A DNA stretch of 64,000 nt from assembly GCA_023634235.1 (NCBI GenBank), contig JAMKCF010000016.1, positions 5,379,140 to 5,443,139 on the forward strand, read 5' to 3'. Positions 12,809-27,300 of the stretch are shown piece after piece. The translations under genes and the position numbers were made by a program. Positions within the stretch are counted from its first letter, which is position 1. Every line of letters begins with the position of its first letter. The notes under the pieces are model-generated. The model searched no databases. It was not told the origin of the DNA and saw only the letters and a list, made by a program, of their open reading frames with translations. The DNA is from Pisaster brevispinus. Taxonomy: Eukaryota; Echinodermata; Asteroidea; Forcipulatida; Asteriidae.

Positions 12809-15800
12809 GAACATTTTTCAAATCCTTCAAATGGCTCTGAGATTAAGTCTCTACAAAGACACATAGGTGTTCTGAGCTTTTGGTTCAATCTCAGCGTGAT
12901 CGGGAACAAGCATTTTTCAAATCTTTCAGAATGCTCTGAGATGAAGTCTGTACGAAGAAACAAAGGTTTTCTGAAGCTTCTCGTTCAATCTCAGCGTGAT
13001 CTGGGACGAACATATTTAAAATCTTTCAGATGGCTCTGAGATGAAGTCTGTACGAAGAAACATGAATGTTCTGAAGCTTATGGTTCAACCTTAATTTTGT
13101 TATGGGACCAAATAAAATGTAATTGTTCAAAAAGCTCCGAGACGAATTCTTTAATGAAAGTCATGGGTGTTCTGAAGCTCTTGGTTCAATCTCAGCGCGA
13201 TCGGGGATGTAAAACTTTAAAACCCTTCAGAATGCTCCGAGATGAGTTATGTACGAGGGAACATGGGTGTTCTGAAGTTTCTGTTTCAATCTTAATGTGA
13301 TCGGGGACAAAATAAAATTAAATTGATCAAAAAGCTCCCAGACGAATTATGTAACGAAAGTCATGGGTGTTCTGAAGCTCTTGGTTCAATATCAGCGCGA
13401 TCGGGGATGTAAAACTTTAAAACCCTTCAGAATGCTCCGAGATGAGTTATGTACGAGGGAACATGGGTGTTCTTCATCTTCTGTTTCAATCTCAGCGAGA
13501 TCTGGGACGAACATTTTTCAAATCCTTCAGATGGCCCTGAGATTAAGTCTCTACGAAGAAACATGGGTGTTTTGAAGCTTTTGGTTCAATCTCAGCGTGA
13601 TCGGGAACAAGCATTTTCAAACCTTTCAGAATGCTCTGAGATGAAGTCTGTACGAAGAAACATGGGTGTTCTGAAGCTTCTGTTTCAATCTCAGCGAGAT
13701 CTGCGACGAACATTTTTTAAATCCTTCAGAATGCTCTAAGATAAATTCTGTACGAAGAAACATGGGTGTTCTGAAGCTTTTGGTTCAATCTCAGTGTGAT
13801 CGGGACGAACGGGGATGAAAAACTTTAAAATCCTTCAGATTGCTCTAAGATGAAATCGGTACGAAAAGAACATGGGTGTTCTGAAGCTTCCGGTTCAACC
13901 TCAACGTGATCGAGGACAAAATAAATTTAAACTGTTCAAAAAGCTCCGAGACGAATTCTTTATGGAGGAATATGGGTGTTCTGGAATTCCTGGTTCAATC
14001 TCAGCGTGATCGGGAATAACCATTTTTCGAAACCTTCAGATGGCTTGGAGATGAAGTCTCTACGAAGAAACATGGGTGTTTTGAAGCTTTTGGTTCAATC
14101 TCAGCGTGATCGGAAACAAGCATTTTCAAACCTTTCAAAATGCTCTGAGATGAAGTCTGTACGAAGAAACATGGGTGTTCTGAAGCTTTTGGTTCAATCT
14201 CAGCGTGATCGGGAACAAGCATTTTCAAACCTTTCAGAATGCTCTGATATGAAGTCTGTACGAAGAAACATGGATGTTCTTAAGCTTATGGTTCAATCTC
14301 AGTGTGATCGGGACGAACGGGGATGAAATCGGTACGAAAAGAACATGGGTGTTCTGAAGCTTCCGGTTCAACCTCAACGTGATCGAGGACAAAATAAATT
14401 TAAACTGTTCAAAAAGCTCCAAGACGAATTCTTTACGGAGGAATATGGGTGTTCTGGAATTCCTGGTTCAATCTCATTGGAACATTTTTCAAATCCTTCA
14501 AATGGCTCTGAGATTAAGTCTCTACAAAGACACATAGGTGTTCTGAGCTTTTGGTTCAATCTCAGCGTGATCGGGAACAAGCATTTTTCAAATCTTTCAG
14601 AATGCTCTGAGATGAAGTCTGTACGAAGAAACAAAGGTTTTCTGAAGCTTCTCGTTCAATCTCAGCGTGATCTGGGACGAACATATTTAAAATCTTTCAG
14701 ATGGCTCTGAGATGAAGTCTGTACGAAGAAACATGAATGTTCTGAAGCTTATGGTTCAATCTCAGCGTGATCGGGAACAAGCATTTTCAAACCTTTCAGA
14801 ATGCTCTGAGATGAAGTCTGTACGAAGAAACATGGGTGTTCTGAAGCTTCTGTTTCAATCTCAGCGAGATCTGCGACGAACATTTTTTAAATCCTTCAGA
14901 ATGCTCTAAGATAAATTCTGTACGAAGAAACATGGGTGTTCTGAAGCTTTTGGTTCAATCTCAGTGTGATCGGGACGAACGGGGATGAAAAACTTTAAAA
15001 TCCTTCAGATTGCTCTAAGATGAAATCGGTACGAAAAGAACATGGGTGTTCTGAAGCTTCCGGTTCAACCTCAACGTGATCGAGGACAAAATAAATTTAA
15101 ACTGTTCAAAAAGCTCCGAGACGAATTCTTTATGGAGGAATATGGGTGTTCTGGAATTCCTGGTTCAATCTCAGCGTGATCGGGAATAACCATTTTTCGA
15201 AACCTTCAGATGGTTTGGAGATGAAGTCTCTACGAAGAAACATGGGTGTTTTGAAGCTTTTGGTTCAATCTCAGCGTGATCGGGAACAAGCATTTTCAAA
15301 CCTTTCAAAATGCTCTGAGATGAAGTCTGTACGAAGAAACATGGGTGTTCTGAAGCTTTTGGTTCAATCTCAGCGTGATCGGGAACAAGCATTTTCAAAC
15401 CTTTCAGAATGCTCTGATATGAAGTCTGTACGAAGAAACATGGATGTTCTTAAGCTTATGGTTCAATCTCAGTGTGATCGGGACGAACGGGGATGAAATC
15501 GGTACGAAAAGAACATGGGTGTTCTGAAGCTTCCGGTTCAACCTCAACGTGATCGAGGACAAAATAAATTTAAACTGTTCAAAAAGCTCCAAGACGAATT
15601 CTTTACGGAGGAATATAGGTGTTCTGGAATTCCTGGTTCAATCTCAGCGAGATCGGGACGAACTTTTTTTAAAATCCTTCAGAATGCTCTAAGATGAATT
15701 ATGTACGAAAAACATGGGTGTTCTGCAGCTTCTGTTTCAATCTCAGCGTGATCGGGGACGAACAATTTTAAAACCCTTCAGAATGCTCTAAGATGAATTC

Positions 15801-17231
15801 TGTACGAAGAAACATGAATGTTCTGAAGCTTCTAGTTCAATCTCAGCGTGATCTGGGACGAACATATTTCAAATCTTTCAGATGACTCTGAGATGAAGTC
15901 TGTACGTAGAAACATGGATGTTCTGCCGCTTCTGTTTTTAATCTCAGCGTGATCGGCATCAAACATTTTTCAAACTTTTCAAAAAGCTCCGTGATAAATT
16001 CTCTACCAAGGAACATGGGTGTTCTTAAGCTTCTAGTTCAATCTTAATGTGATCGGGGACAAAATAAAATTAAATTGATCAAAAAGCTCCCAGACGAATT
16101 ATGTAACGAAAGTCATGGGTGTTCTGAAGCTCTTGGTTCAATCTCAGCGCGATCGGGGATGTAAAACTTTAAAACCCTTCAGAATGCTCCGAGATGAGTT
16201 ATGTACGAGGGAACATGGGTGTTCTTCATCTTCTGTTTCAATCTCAGCGAGATCTGGGACGAACATTTTTCAAATCCTTCAGATGGCCCTGAAATTAAGT
16301 CTCTACGAAGAAACATAGGTGTTCTGAGCTTTTGGTTCAATCTCAGCGTGATCTGGGAAAAACAATTTTAAATTCCTTCAGAATGCTCTAAGATGAATTC
16401 TGTACGAAGAAACATGGGTGTTCTGAAGCTTCTGTTTCAATCTCAGCGAGATCTGCGACGAACATTTTTTAAATCCTTCAGAATGCTCTAAGATAAATTC
16501 TGTACAAAGAAACATGGGTGTTCTGAAGCTTTTGGTTCAATCTCAGTGTGATCGGGACGAACGGGGATGAAAAACTTTAAAATCCTTCAGATTGCTCTAA
16601 GATGAAATCGGTACGAAAAGAACATGGGTGTTCTGAAGCTTCCGGTTCAACCTCAACGTGATCGAGGACAAAATAAATTTAAACTGTTCAAAAAGCTCCG
16701 AGACGAATTCTTTATGGAGGAATATGGGTGTTCTGGAATTCCTGGTTCAATCTCAGCGTGATCGGGAATAACCATTTTTCGAAACCTTCAGATGGCTTGG
16801 AGATGAAGTCTCTACGAAGAAACATGGGTGTTTTGAAGCTTTTGGTTCAATCTCAGCGTGATCGGGAACAAGCATTTTCAAACCTTTCAAAATGCTCTGA
16901 GATGAAGTCTGTACGAAGAAACATGGGTGTTCTGAAGCTTTTGGTTCAATCTCAGCGTGATCGGGAACAAGCATTTTCAAACCTTTCAGAATGCTCTGAT
17001 ATGAAGTCTGTACGAAGAAACATGGATGTTCTTAAGCTTATGGTTCAATCTCAGTGTGATCGGGACGAACGGGGATGAAATCGGTACGAAAAGAACATGG
17101 GTGTTCTGAAGCTTCCGGTTCAACCTCAACGTGATCGAGGACAAAATAAATTTAAACTGTTCAAAAAGCTCCAAGACGAATTCTTTACGGAGGAATATGG
17201 GTGTTCTGGAATTCCTGGTTCAATCTCATTG
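12809..17231. repeat. 4,423-bp higher-order unit, copy 3
   Basis: Landmarks at 13,976, 15,146 and 16,728 again give 1,170 and 1,582 bp. The 7-bp insertion of copy 2 is absent. Its internal variants follow copy 1 in order, for example the GGAAACAAG variant only in the first block (at about 5,250, 9,680 and 14,113). Confidence 0.9.
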
Positions 17232-19080
17232 GAACATTTTTCAAATCCTTCAAATGGCTCTGAGATTAAGTCTCTACAAAGACACATAGGTGTTCTGAGC
17301 TTTTGGTTCAATCTCAGCGTGATCGGGAACAAGCATTTTTCAAATCTTTCAGAATGCTCTGAGATGAAGTCTGTACGAAGAAACAAAGGTTTTCTGAAGC
17401 TTCTCGTTCAATCTCAGCGTGATCTGGGACGAACATATTTAAAATCTTTCAGATGGCTCTGAGATGAAGTCTGTACGAAGAAACATGAATGTTCTGAAGC
17501 TTATGGTTCAATCTCAGCGTGATCGGGAACAAGCATTTTCAAACCTTTCAGAATGCTCTGAGATGAAGTCTGTACGAAGAAACATGGGTGTTCTGAAGCT
17601 TCTGTTTCAATCTCAGCGAGATCTGCGACGAACATTTTTTAAATCCTTCAGAATGCTCTAAGATAAATTCTGTACGAAGAAACATGGGTGTTCTGAAGCT
17701 TTTGGTTCAATCTCAGTGTGATCGGGACGAACGGGGATGAAAAACTTTAAAATCCTTCAGATTGCTCTAAGATGAAATCGGTACGAAAAGAACATGGGTG
17801 TTCTGAAGCTTCCGGTTCAACCTCAACGTGATCGAGGACAAAATAAATTTAAACTGTTCAAAAAGCTCCGAGACGAATTCTTTATGGAGGAATATGGGTG
17901 TTCTGGAATTCCTGGTTCAATCTCAGCGTGATCGGGAATAACCATTTTTCGAAACCTTCAGATGGTTTGGAGATGAAGTCTCTACGAAGAAACATGGGTG
18001 TTTTGAAGCTTTTGGTTCAATCTCAGCGTGATCGGGAACAAGCATTTTCAAACCTTTCAAAATGCTCTGAGATGAAGTCTGTACGAAGAAACATGGGTGT
18101 TCTGAAGCTTTTGGTTCAATCTCAGCGTGATCGGGAACAAGCATTTTCAAACCTTTCAGAATGCTCTGATATGAAGTCTGTACGAAGAAACATGGATGTT
18201 CTTAAGCTTATGGTTCAATCTCAGTGTGATCGGGACGAACGGGGATGAAATCGGTACGAAAAGAACATGGGTGTTCTGAAGCTTCCGGTTCAACCTCAAC
18301 GTGATCGAGGACAAAATAAATTTAAACTGTTCAAAAAGCTCCAAGACGAATTCTTTACGGAGGAATATGGGTGTTCTGGAATTCCTGGTTCAATCTCAGC
18401 GAGATCGGGACGAACTTTTTTTAAAATCCTTCAGAATGCTCTAAGATGAATTATGTACGAAAAACATGGGTGTTCTGCAGCTTCTGTTTCAATCTCAGCG
18501 TGATCGGGGACGAACAATTTTAAAACCCTTCAGAATGCTCTAAGATGAATTCTGTACGAAGAAACATGAATGTTCTGAAGCTTCTAGTTCAATCTCAGCG
18601 TGATCTGGGACGAACATATTTCAAATCTTTCAGATGACTCTGAGATGAAGTATGTACGTAGAAACATGGATGTTCTGCCGCTTCAGTTTTTAATCTCAGC
18701 GTGATCGGCATCAAACATTTTTCAAACTTTTCAAAAAGCTCCGTGATAAATTCTCTACCAAGGAACATGGGTGTTCTTAAGCTTCTAGTTCAATCTTAAT
18801 GTGATCGGGGACAAAATAAAATTAAATTGATCAAAAAGCTCCCAGACGAATTATGTAACGAAAGTCATGGGTGTTCTGAAGCTCTTGGTTCAATCTCAGC
18901 GCGATCGGGGATGTAAAACTTTAAAACCCTTCAGAATGCTCCGAGATGAGTTATGTACGAGGGAACATGGGTGTTCTTCATCTTCTGTTTCAATCTCAGC
19001 GAGATCTGGGACGAACATTTTTCAAATCCTTCAGATGGCCCTGAAATTAAGTCTCTACGAAGAAACATAGGTGTTCTGAG
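17232..19080. repeat. Truncated fourth 4.4-kb unit with a block swap
   Basis: After the shared 230-bp segment at 17,232-17,461 the sequence continues as it does after 5,857 and 14,710, not as it does after 8,609 and 13,039. The next landmark comes after 1,170 bp (16,728 to 17,898) instead of the expected 1,671. The following spacing, 17,898 to 19,479, is 1,581 bp, one base short of the normal second block. Confidence 0.85.
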
Positions 19081-21344
19081 CTTTTGGTTCAATCTCAGCG
19101 TGATCTGGGAAAAACAATTTTAAATTCCTTCAGAATGCTCTAAGATGAATTCTGTACGAAGAAACATGGGTGTTCTGAAGCTTCTGTTTCAATCTCAGCG
19201 AGATCTGCGACGAACATTTTTTAAATCCCTCAGAATGCTCTAAGATAAATTCTGTACGAAGAAACATGGGTGTTCTGAAGCTTTTGGTTCAATCTCAGTG
19301 TGATCGGGACGAACGGGGATGAAAAACTTTAAAATCCTTCAGATTGCTCTAAGATGAAATCGGTACGAAAAGAATAGGGTGTTCTGAAGCTTCCGGTTCA
19401 ACCTCAACGTGATCGAGGACAAAATAAATTTAAACTGTTCAAAAAGCTCCGAGACGAATTCTTTATGGAGGAATATGGGTGTTCTGGAATTCCTGGTTCA
19501 ATCTCAGCGTGATCGGGAATAACCATTTTTCGAAACCTTCAGATGGCTTGGAGATGAAGTCTCTACGAAGAAACATGGGTGTTTTGAAGCTTTTGGTTCA
19601 ATCTCAGCGTGATCGGGAACAAGCATTTTCAAACCTTTCAGAATGCTCTGAGATGAAGTCTGTACGAAGAAACATGGATGTTCTTAAGCTTCTGGTTCAA
19701 TCTTAATGTGATCCGGGACAAAATAAAATTTAACTGTTCAAAAAGCACCGAGACGAATTCTGTTTGAAGGAACAAGGGTGTTCTTCAGCTTCTGTTTCAA
19801 TCTCAGCGAGATCTGGGACGAACATTTTTCAAATCCTTCAGATGGCTCTGAGATTAAGTCTCTACGAAGAAACATAGGTGTTCTGAGCTTTTGGTTCAAT
19901 CTCAGTGTGATCTGGGAAAAACAATTTTAAATTCCTTCAGAATGCTCTAAGATGAATTCTGTACGAAGAAACATGGGTGTTCTGAAGCTTCTGTTTCAAT
20001 CTCAGCGAGATCTGCGACGAACATTTTTTAAATCCCTCAGAATGCTCTAAGATAAATTCTGTACGAAGAAACATGGGTGTTCTGAAGCTTTTGGTTCAAT
20101 CTCAGTGTGATCGGGACGAACGGGGATGAAAAACTTTAAAATCCTTCAGATTGCTCTAAGATGAAATCGGTACGAAAAGAATAGGGTGTTCTGAAGCTTC
20201 CGGTTCAACCTCAACGTGATCGAGGACAAAATAAATTTAAACTGTTCAAAAAGCTCCGAGACGAATTCTTTATGGAGGAATATGGGTGTTCTGGAATTCC
20301 TGGTTCAATCTCAGCGTGATCGGGAATAACCATTTTTCGAAACCTTCAGATGGCTTGGAGATGAAGTCTCTACGAAGAAACATGGGTGTTTTGAAGCTTT
20401 TGGTTCAATCTCAGCGTGATCGGGAACAAGCATTTTCAAACCTTTCAGAATGCTCTGATATGAAGTCTGTACGAAGAAACATGGATGTTCTTAAGCTTCT
20501 GGTTCAATCTTAATGTGATCCGGGACAAAATAAAATTTAACTGTTCAAAAAGCACCGAGACGAATTCTGTTTGAAGGAACAAGGGTGTTCTTCAGCTTCT
20601 GTTTCAATCTCAGCGAGATCTGGGACGAACATTTTTCAAATCCTTCAGATGGCTCTGAGATTAAGTCTCTACGAAGAAACATAGGTGTTCTGAGCTTTTG
20701 GTTCAATCTCAGTGTGATCTGGGAAAAACAATTTTAAATTCCTTCAGAATGCTCTAAGATGAATTCTGTACGAAGAAACATGGGTGTTCTGAAGCTTCTG
20801 TTTCAATCTCAGCGAGATCTGCGACGAACATTTTTTAAATCCCTCAGAATGCTCTAAGATAAATTCTGTACGAAGAAACATGGGTGTTCTGAAGCTTTTG
20901 GTTCAATCTCAGTGTGATCGGGACGAACGGGGATGAAAAACTTTAAAATCCTTCAGATTGCTCTAAGATGAAATCGGTACGAAAAGAATAGGGTGTTCTG
21001 AAGCTTCCGGTTCAACCTCAACGTGATCGAGGACAAAATAAATTTAAACTGTTCAAAAAGCTCCGAGACGAATTCTTTATGGAGGAATATGGGTGTTCTG
21101 GAATTCCTGGTTCAATCTCAGCGTGATCGGGAATAACCATTTTTCGAAACCTTCAGATGGCTTGGAGATGAAGTCTCTACGAAGAAACATGGGTGTTTTG
21201 AAGCTTTTGGTTCAATCTCAGCGTGATCGGGAACAAGCATTTTCAAACCTTTCAGAATGCTCTGATATGAAGTCTGTACGAAGAAACATGGATGTTCTTA
21301 AGCTTATGGTTCAATCTCAGTGTGATCGGGACGAACGGGGATGA
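19080..21344. repeat. 807-bp higher-order unit, about 2.8 copies
   Basis: The landmark pair recurs at 19,479, 20,286 and 21,093, exactly 807 bp apart. Private variants such as AGAATAGGGTG (19,374, 20,181, 20,988) and AAATCCCTCAG recur in step. This is a third, independent period, placed between the 4.42-kb and 3.47-kb families. Confidence 0.9.
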
Positions 21345-24300
21345 AATCGGTACGAAAAGAACATGGGTGTTCTGAAGCTTCCGGTTCAACCTCAACGTGA
21401 TCGAGGACAAAATAAATTTAAACTGTTCAAAAAGCTCCGAGACGAATTCTTTACGGAGGAATATGGGTGTTCTGGAATTCCTGGTTCAATCTCAGCGTGA
21501 TCGGGAATAACCATTTTCAAACCTTTCAGAATGCTCTGATATGAAGTCTGTACGAAGAAACATCGGTGTTCTGAAGTTTCTGGGTCAATTTCAACGTAAT
21601 CGGAGATGGACAATTTTCATATCCTTCCGAATGGCTCTAAGATGAATTCTGTACGAAGGAACATGAGTTTTCTGAAGCTTTTGTTTCAATCTCAGCGTGA
21701 TCGGCAACAAACATTTTTCCAACTTTTCAGAATGCTCCGTGATAAATTCTCTACCAAGGAACATGGGTGTTCTTAAGCTTCTGGTTCAATCTTAATGTGA
21801 TCGGGGACAAAATAAAATTAAACTGTTTAAATAGCTCCGAAACGAATTCTGTATGAAAGATCATGGGTGTTCTGAAGCTCTTGGATCAATTTCAGCGTAA
21901 TCCTTCAGAATGCTCTCAGATGAAATCTGTTCGAAGAAACATGGGTTTTCTGAAGCTTCTCGTTCAATCTCAGCGTGATCTGGGACGAACATATTTCAAA
22001 TTCTCCAGATGGCTCTGAGATGAAGTCTGTACGAAGAAACATGGATGTTCTTAAGCTTCTGGTTCAATCTTAATGTGATCCGGGACAAAATAAAATTTAA
22101 CTGTTCAAAAAGCACCGAGACGAATTCTGTTTGAAGGAACAAGGGTGTTCTTCAGCTTCTGTTTCAATCTCAGCGAGATCTGGGACGAACAATTTTCAAA
22201 CCTCTCAGAATCCTCGGAGATGAAGTCTGTACGAAAAAACATGGGTGTTCTGAAGTTTCTAGGTCAATCTCAACTTTTGGTTCAATCCCAGCGTGATCGG
22301 GACGAACATTTTCAAATATTTCAGATGGCTCTGATATGAAGTCTTTACGAAGAAAAATGGATGTTCTGCAGCTTCTGTTTTCAATCTCAGCGTGATCGGG
22401 GACGAACAATTTTCAAACTTTCCGAACTCTCCGAGATGAATTCTGTACGAAGAAACAGGGGTGTTGTGCAGTTTCTGGTTCAATCTCAGCGTGATCGGGC
22501 ATGACCATTTTTCGAACCCTTCAGATGGCTTTGAGATTAAGTCTCTACGAAGAAATATGGATGTTCTGCAGATTCTGTTTCAATCTCAGCGTGATCGGCA
22601 ACAATCATTTTTCAAACCTTTCAAAAAGCTCCGTGACGAATTATGTATGAAGGAACGTGGGTGTTCTGAAGCTTTTGGTTCAATCTCAGCGGGATCAAAG
22701 ATGAAAAATTTTCAGATCCTTCAAAATGCTCCAAGATGAATTCTGTACGAAGAAATATGGGTGTTGTGCAGCTTTAGGTTCAATCTTAACGTGATCGAGG
22801 ACAAAATAAAATTAAACTGCTCAAAAAGCTCCGAGACGAATTCTGTACAAAGAAACATGGGAGTTCTGAAGTTCCTGGTTCAATCTCAGCGTGATCGGGG
22901 ACAACAAATTTTCAGATCCTTCAGAATTCTCCGAGATGAATTCTGTACTAAGAAACATGGGTGTTGTGCAGCTTCTAGTTCAATCTTAATGTGATCGGGG
23001 ACAAAATAAAATTAAATTGATTAAAAAGCTCCCAGACGAATTATGTAACGAAAGTCATGGGTGTTCTGAAGCTTTTGGTTCAATCTCAGCGGGATCGGAG
23101 ATGAATAATTTTCAGATCCTTCAAAATGCTCCAAGATGAATTCTGACGAAGAAACATGGGTGTTGTGCAGCTTCTAGTTCAATCTTAATGTGATCGGGGA
23201 CAAAATAAAATTAAATTGATTAAAAAGCTCCCAGACGAATTATGTAACGAAAGTCATGGGTGTTCTGAAGCTCTTGGTTGAATATCAGCGCGATCGGGGA
23301 TGTAAAACTTTAAAACCCTTCAGAATGCTCCGAGATGAGTTATGTACGAGGGAACATGGGTGTTCTGAAGTTTCTGTTTCAACCTTAATTTGATCGGGGA
23401 CAAAATAAAATTAAACTGTTCCGAGACGAATTCTGTATGAAGGAACATGGGTGTTGTGAAGTTTCTGGGTCAATCTCAACGTAATCGGAGATTACAAATT
23501 TTCAGATCCTTCAGAATGCTCTAAGATGAATTCTGTACGAAGAAACATTGGTGTTCTGAAGCTTCAATCTCAGCGTGATCTGGGACGAACATATTTCAAA
23601 TTCTTCAGATGGCTCTGAGATGAAATCTGTACGAAGAAACATGGATGTTCTTAAGCTTCTGGTTCAATCTTAATGTGATCCGGGACAAAATAAAATTTAA
23701 CTGTTCAAAAAGCACCGAGACGAATTCTGTTTGAAGGAACAAGGGTGTTCTTCAGCTTCTGTTTCAATCTCAGCGAGATCTGGGACGAACATTTTTCAAA
23801 TCCTTCAAATGGCTCTGAGATTAAGTCTCTACAAAGACATATAGGTGTTCTGAGCTTTTGGTTCAATCTCAGCGTGATCGGGAACAAGCATTTTTCAAAT
23901 CTTTCAGAATGCTCTGAGATGAAGTCTGTACGAAGAAACAAAGGTTTTCTGAAGCTTCTCGTTCAATCTCAGCGTGATCTGGGACGAACATATTTAAAAT
24001 CTTTCAGATGGCTCTGAGATGAAGTCTGTACGAAGAAACATGAATGTTGAACCATAAGCTTCAGCTTATGGTTCAACCTTAATTTTGATATGGGACCAAA
24101 TAAAATGTAATTGTTCAAAAAGCTCCGAGACGAATTCTGTAGTGAAAGTCAAGGGTGTTCTGAAGCTCTTGGTTCAATATCAGCGTGATCGGGGATGTAA
24201 AACTTTAAAACCCTTCAGAATGCTCCGAGATAAATTATGTACGAAGAAACATGGGTGTTCTGAAGCTTTTGGTTCAATCTCAGTGTGATCGGGACGAACG

Positions 24301-27300
24301 GGGATGAAAAACTTTAAAATCCTTCAGATTGCTCTAAGATGAAATCGGTACGAAAAGAATAGGGTGTTCTGAAGCTTCCGGTTCAACCTCAACGTGATCG
24401 AGAACAAAATAAATTTAAACTGTTCAAAAAGCTCCGAGACGAATTCTTTATGGAGGAATATGGGTGTTCTGGAATTCCTGGTTCAATCTCAGCGTGATCG
24501 GGAATAACCATTTTTTGAAACCTTCAGATGGCTTGGAGATGAAGTCTCTACGAAGAAACATGGGTGTTTTGAAGCTTTTGGTTCAATCTCAGCGTGATCG
24601 GGAACAAGCATTTTCAAACCTTTCAGAATGCTCTGATATGAAGTCTGTACGAAGAAACATGGATGTTCTTAAGCTTTTGGTTCAATCTCAGCGTGATCGG
24701 GAACAAGCATTTTCAAACCTTTCAGAATCCTCTGATATGAAGTCTGTACGAAGAAACATGGATGTTCTTAAGCTTATGGTTCAATCTCAGTGTGATCGGG
24801 ACGAACAGGGATGAAATCGGTATGAAAAGAACATGGGTGTTCTGAAGCTTCCGGTTCAACCTCAACGTGATCGAGGACAAAATAAATTTAAACTGTTCAA
24901 AAAGCTCCGAGACGAATTCTTTACGGAGGAATATGGGTGTTCTGGAATTCCTGGTTCAATCACAGCGTGATCGGGAATAACCATTTTCAAACCTTTCAGA
25001 ATGCTCTGATATGAAGTCTGTACGAAGAAACATCGGTGTTCTGAAGTTTCTGGGTCAATTTCAACGTAATCGGAGATGGACAATTTTCATATCCTTCCGA
25101 ATGGCTCTAAAATGAATTCTGTACGAAGGAACATGAGTGTTCTGAAGCTTTTGTTTCAATCTCAGCGTGATCGGCAACAAACATTTTTCCAACTTTTCAG
25201 AATGCTCCGTGATAAATTCTCTACCAAGGAACATGGGTGTTCTTAAGCTTCTGGTTCAATCTTAATGTGATCGGGGACAAAATAAAATTAAACTGTTTAA
25301 ATAGCTCCGAAACGAATTCTGTATGAAAGATCATGGGTGTTCTGAAGCTCTTGGATCAATTTCAGCGTAATCCTTCAGAATGCTCTCAGATGAAATCTGT
25401 TCGAAGAAACATGGGTTTTCTGAAGCTTCTCGTTCAATCTCAGCGTGATCTGGGACGAACATATTTCAAATTCTCCAGATGGCTCTGAGATGAAGTCTGT
25501 ACGAAGAAACATGGATGTTCTTAAGCTTCTGGTTCAATCTTAATGTGATCCGGGACAAAATAAAATTTAACTGTTCAAAAAGCACCGAGACGAATTCTGT
25601 TTGAAGGAACAAGGGTGTTCTTCAGCTTCTGTTTCAATCTCAGCGAGATCTGGGACGAACAATTTTCAAACCTCTCAGAATCCTCGGAGATGAAGTCTGT
25701 ACGAAAAAACATGGGTGTTCTGAAGTTTCTAGGTCAATCTCAACTTTTGGTTCAATCCCAGCGTGATCGGGACGAACATTTTCAAATATTTCAGATGGCT
25801 CGGATATGAAGTCTTTACGAAGAAAAATGGATGTTCTGCAGCTTCTGTTTTCAATCTCAGCGTGATCGGGGACGAACAATTTTCAAACTTTCCGAACTCT
25901 CCGAGATGAATTCTGTACGAAGAAACAGGGGTGTTGTGCAGTTTCTGGTTCAATCTCAGCGTGATCGGGCATGACCATTTTTCGAACCCTTCAGATGGCT
26001 TTGAGATTAAGTCTCTACGAAGAAATATGGATGTTCTGCAGATTCTGTTTCAATCTCAGCGTGATCGGCAACAATCATTTTTCAAACCTTTCAAAAAGCT
26101 CCGTGACGAATTATGTATGAAGGAACGTGGGTGTTCTGAAGCTTTTGGTTCAATCTCAGCGGGATCGAAGATGAAAAATATTCAGATCCTTCAAAATGCT
26201 CCAAGATGAATTCTGTACGAAGAAATATGGGTGTTGTGCAGCTTTAGGTTCAATCTTAACGTGATCGAGGACAAAATAAAATTAAACTGCTCAAAAAGCT
26301 CCGAGACGAATTCTGTACAAAGAAACATGGGAGTTCTGAAGTTCCTGGTTCAATCTCAGCGTGATCGGGGACAACAAATTTTCAGATCCTTCAGAATTCT
26401 CCGAGATGAATTCTGTACTAAGAAACATGGGTGTTGTGCAGCTTCTAGTTCAATCTTAATGTGATCGGGGACAAAATAAAATTAAATTGATTAAAAAGCT
26501 CCCAGACGAATTATGTAACGAAAGTCATGGGTGTTCTGAAGCTTTTGGTTCAATCTCAGCGGGATCGGAGATGAATAATTTTCAGATCCTTCAAAATGCT
26601 CCAAGATGAATTCTGACGAAGAAACATGGGTGTTGTGCAGCTTCTAGTTCAATCTTAATGTGATCGGGGACAAAATAAAATTAAATTGATTAAAAAGCTC
26701 CCAGACGAATTATGTAACGAAAGTCATGGGTGTTCTGAAGCTCTTGGTTCAATATCAGCGCGATCGGGGATGTAAAACTTTAAAACCCTTCAGAATGCTC
26801 CGAGATGAGTTATGTACGAGGGAACATGGGTGTTCTGAAGTTTCTGTTTCAACCTTAATTTGATCGGGGACAAAATAAAATTAAACTGTTCCGAGACGAA
26901 TTCTGTATGAAGGAACATGGGTGTTGTGAAGTTTCTGGGTCAATCTCAACGTAATCGGAGATTACAAATTTTCAGATCCTTCAGAATGCTCTAAGATGAA
27001 TTCTGTACGAAGAAACATTGGTGTTCTGAAGCTTCAATCTCAGCGTGATCTGGGACGAACATATTTCAAATTCTTCAGATGGCTCTGAGATGAAATCTGT
27101 ACGAAGAAACATGGATGTTCTTAAGCTTCTGGTTCAATCTTAATGTGATCCGGGACAAAATAAAATTTAACTGTTCAAAAAGCACCGAGACGAATTCTGT
27201 TTGAAGGAACAAGGGTGTTCTTCAGCTTCTGTTTCAATCTCAGCGAGATCTGGGACGAACATTTTTCAAATCCTTCAAATGGCTCTGAGATTAAGTCTCT

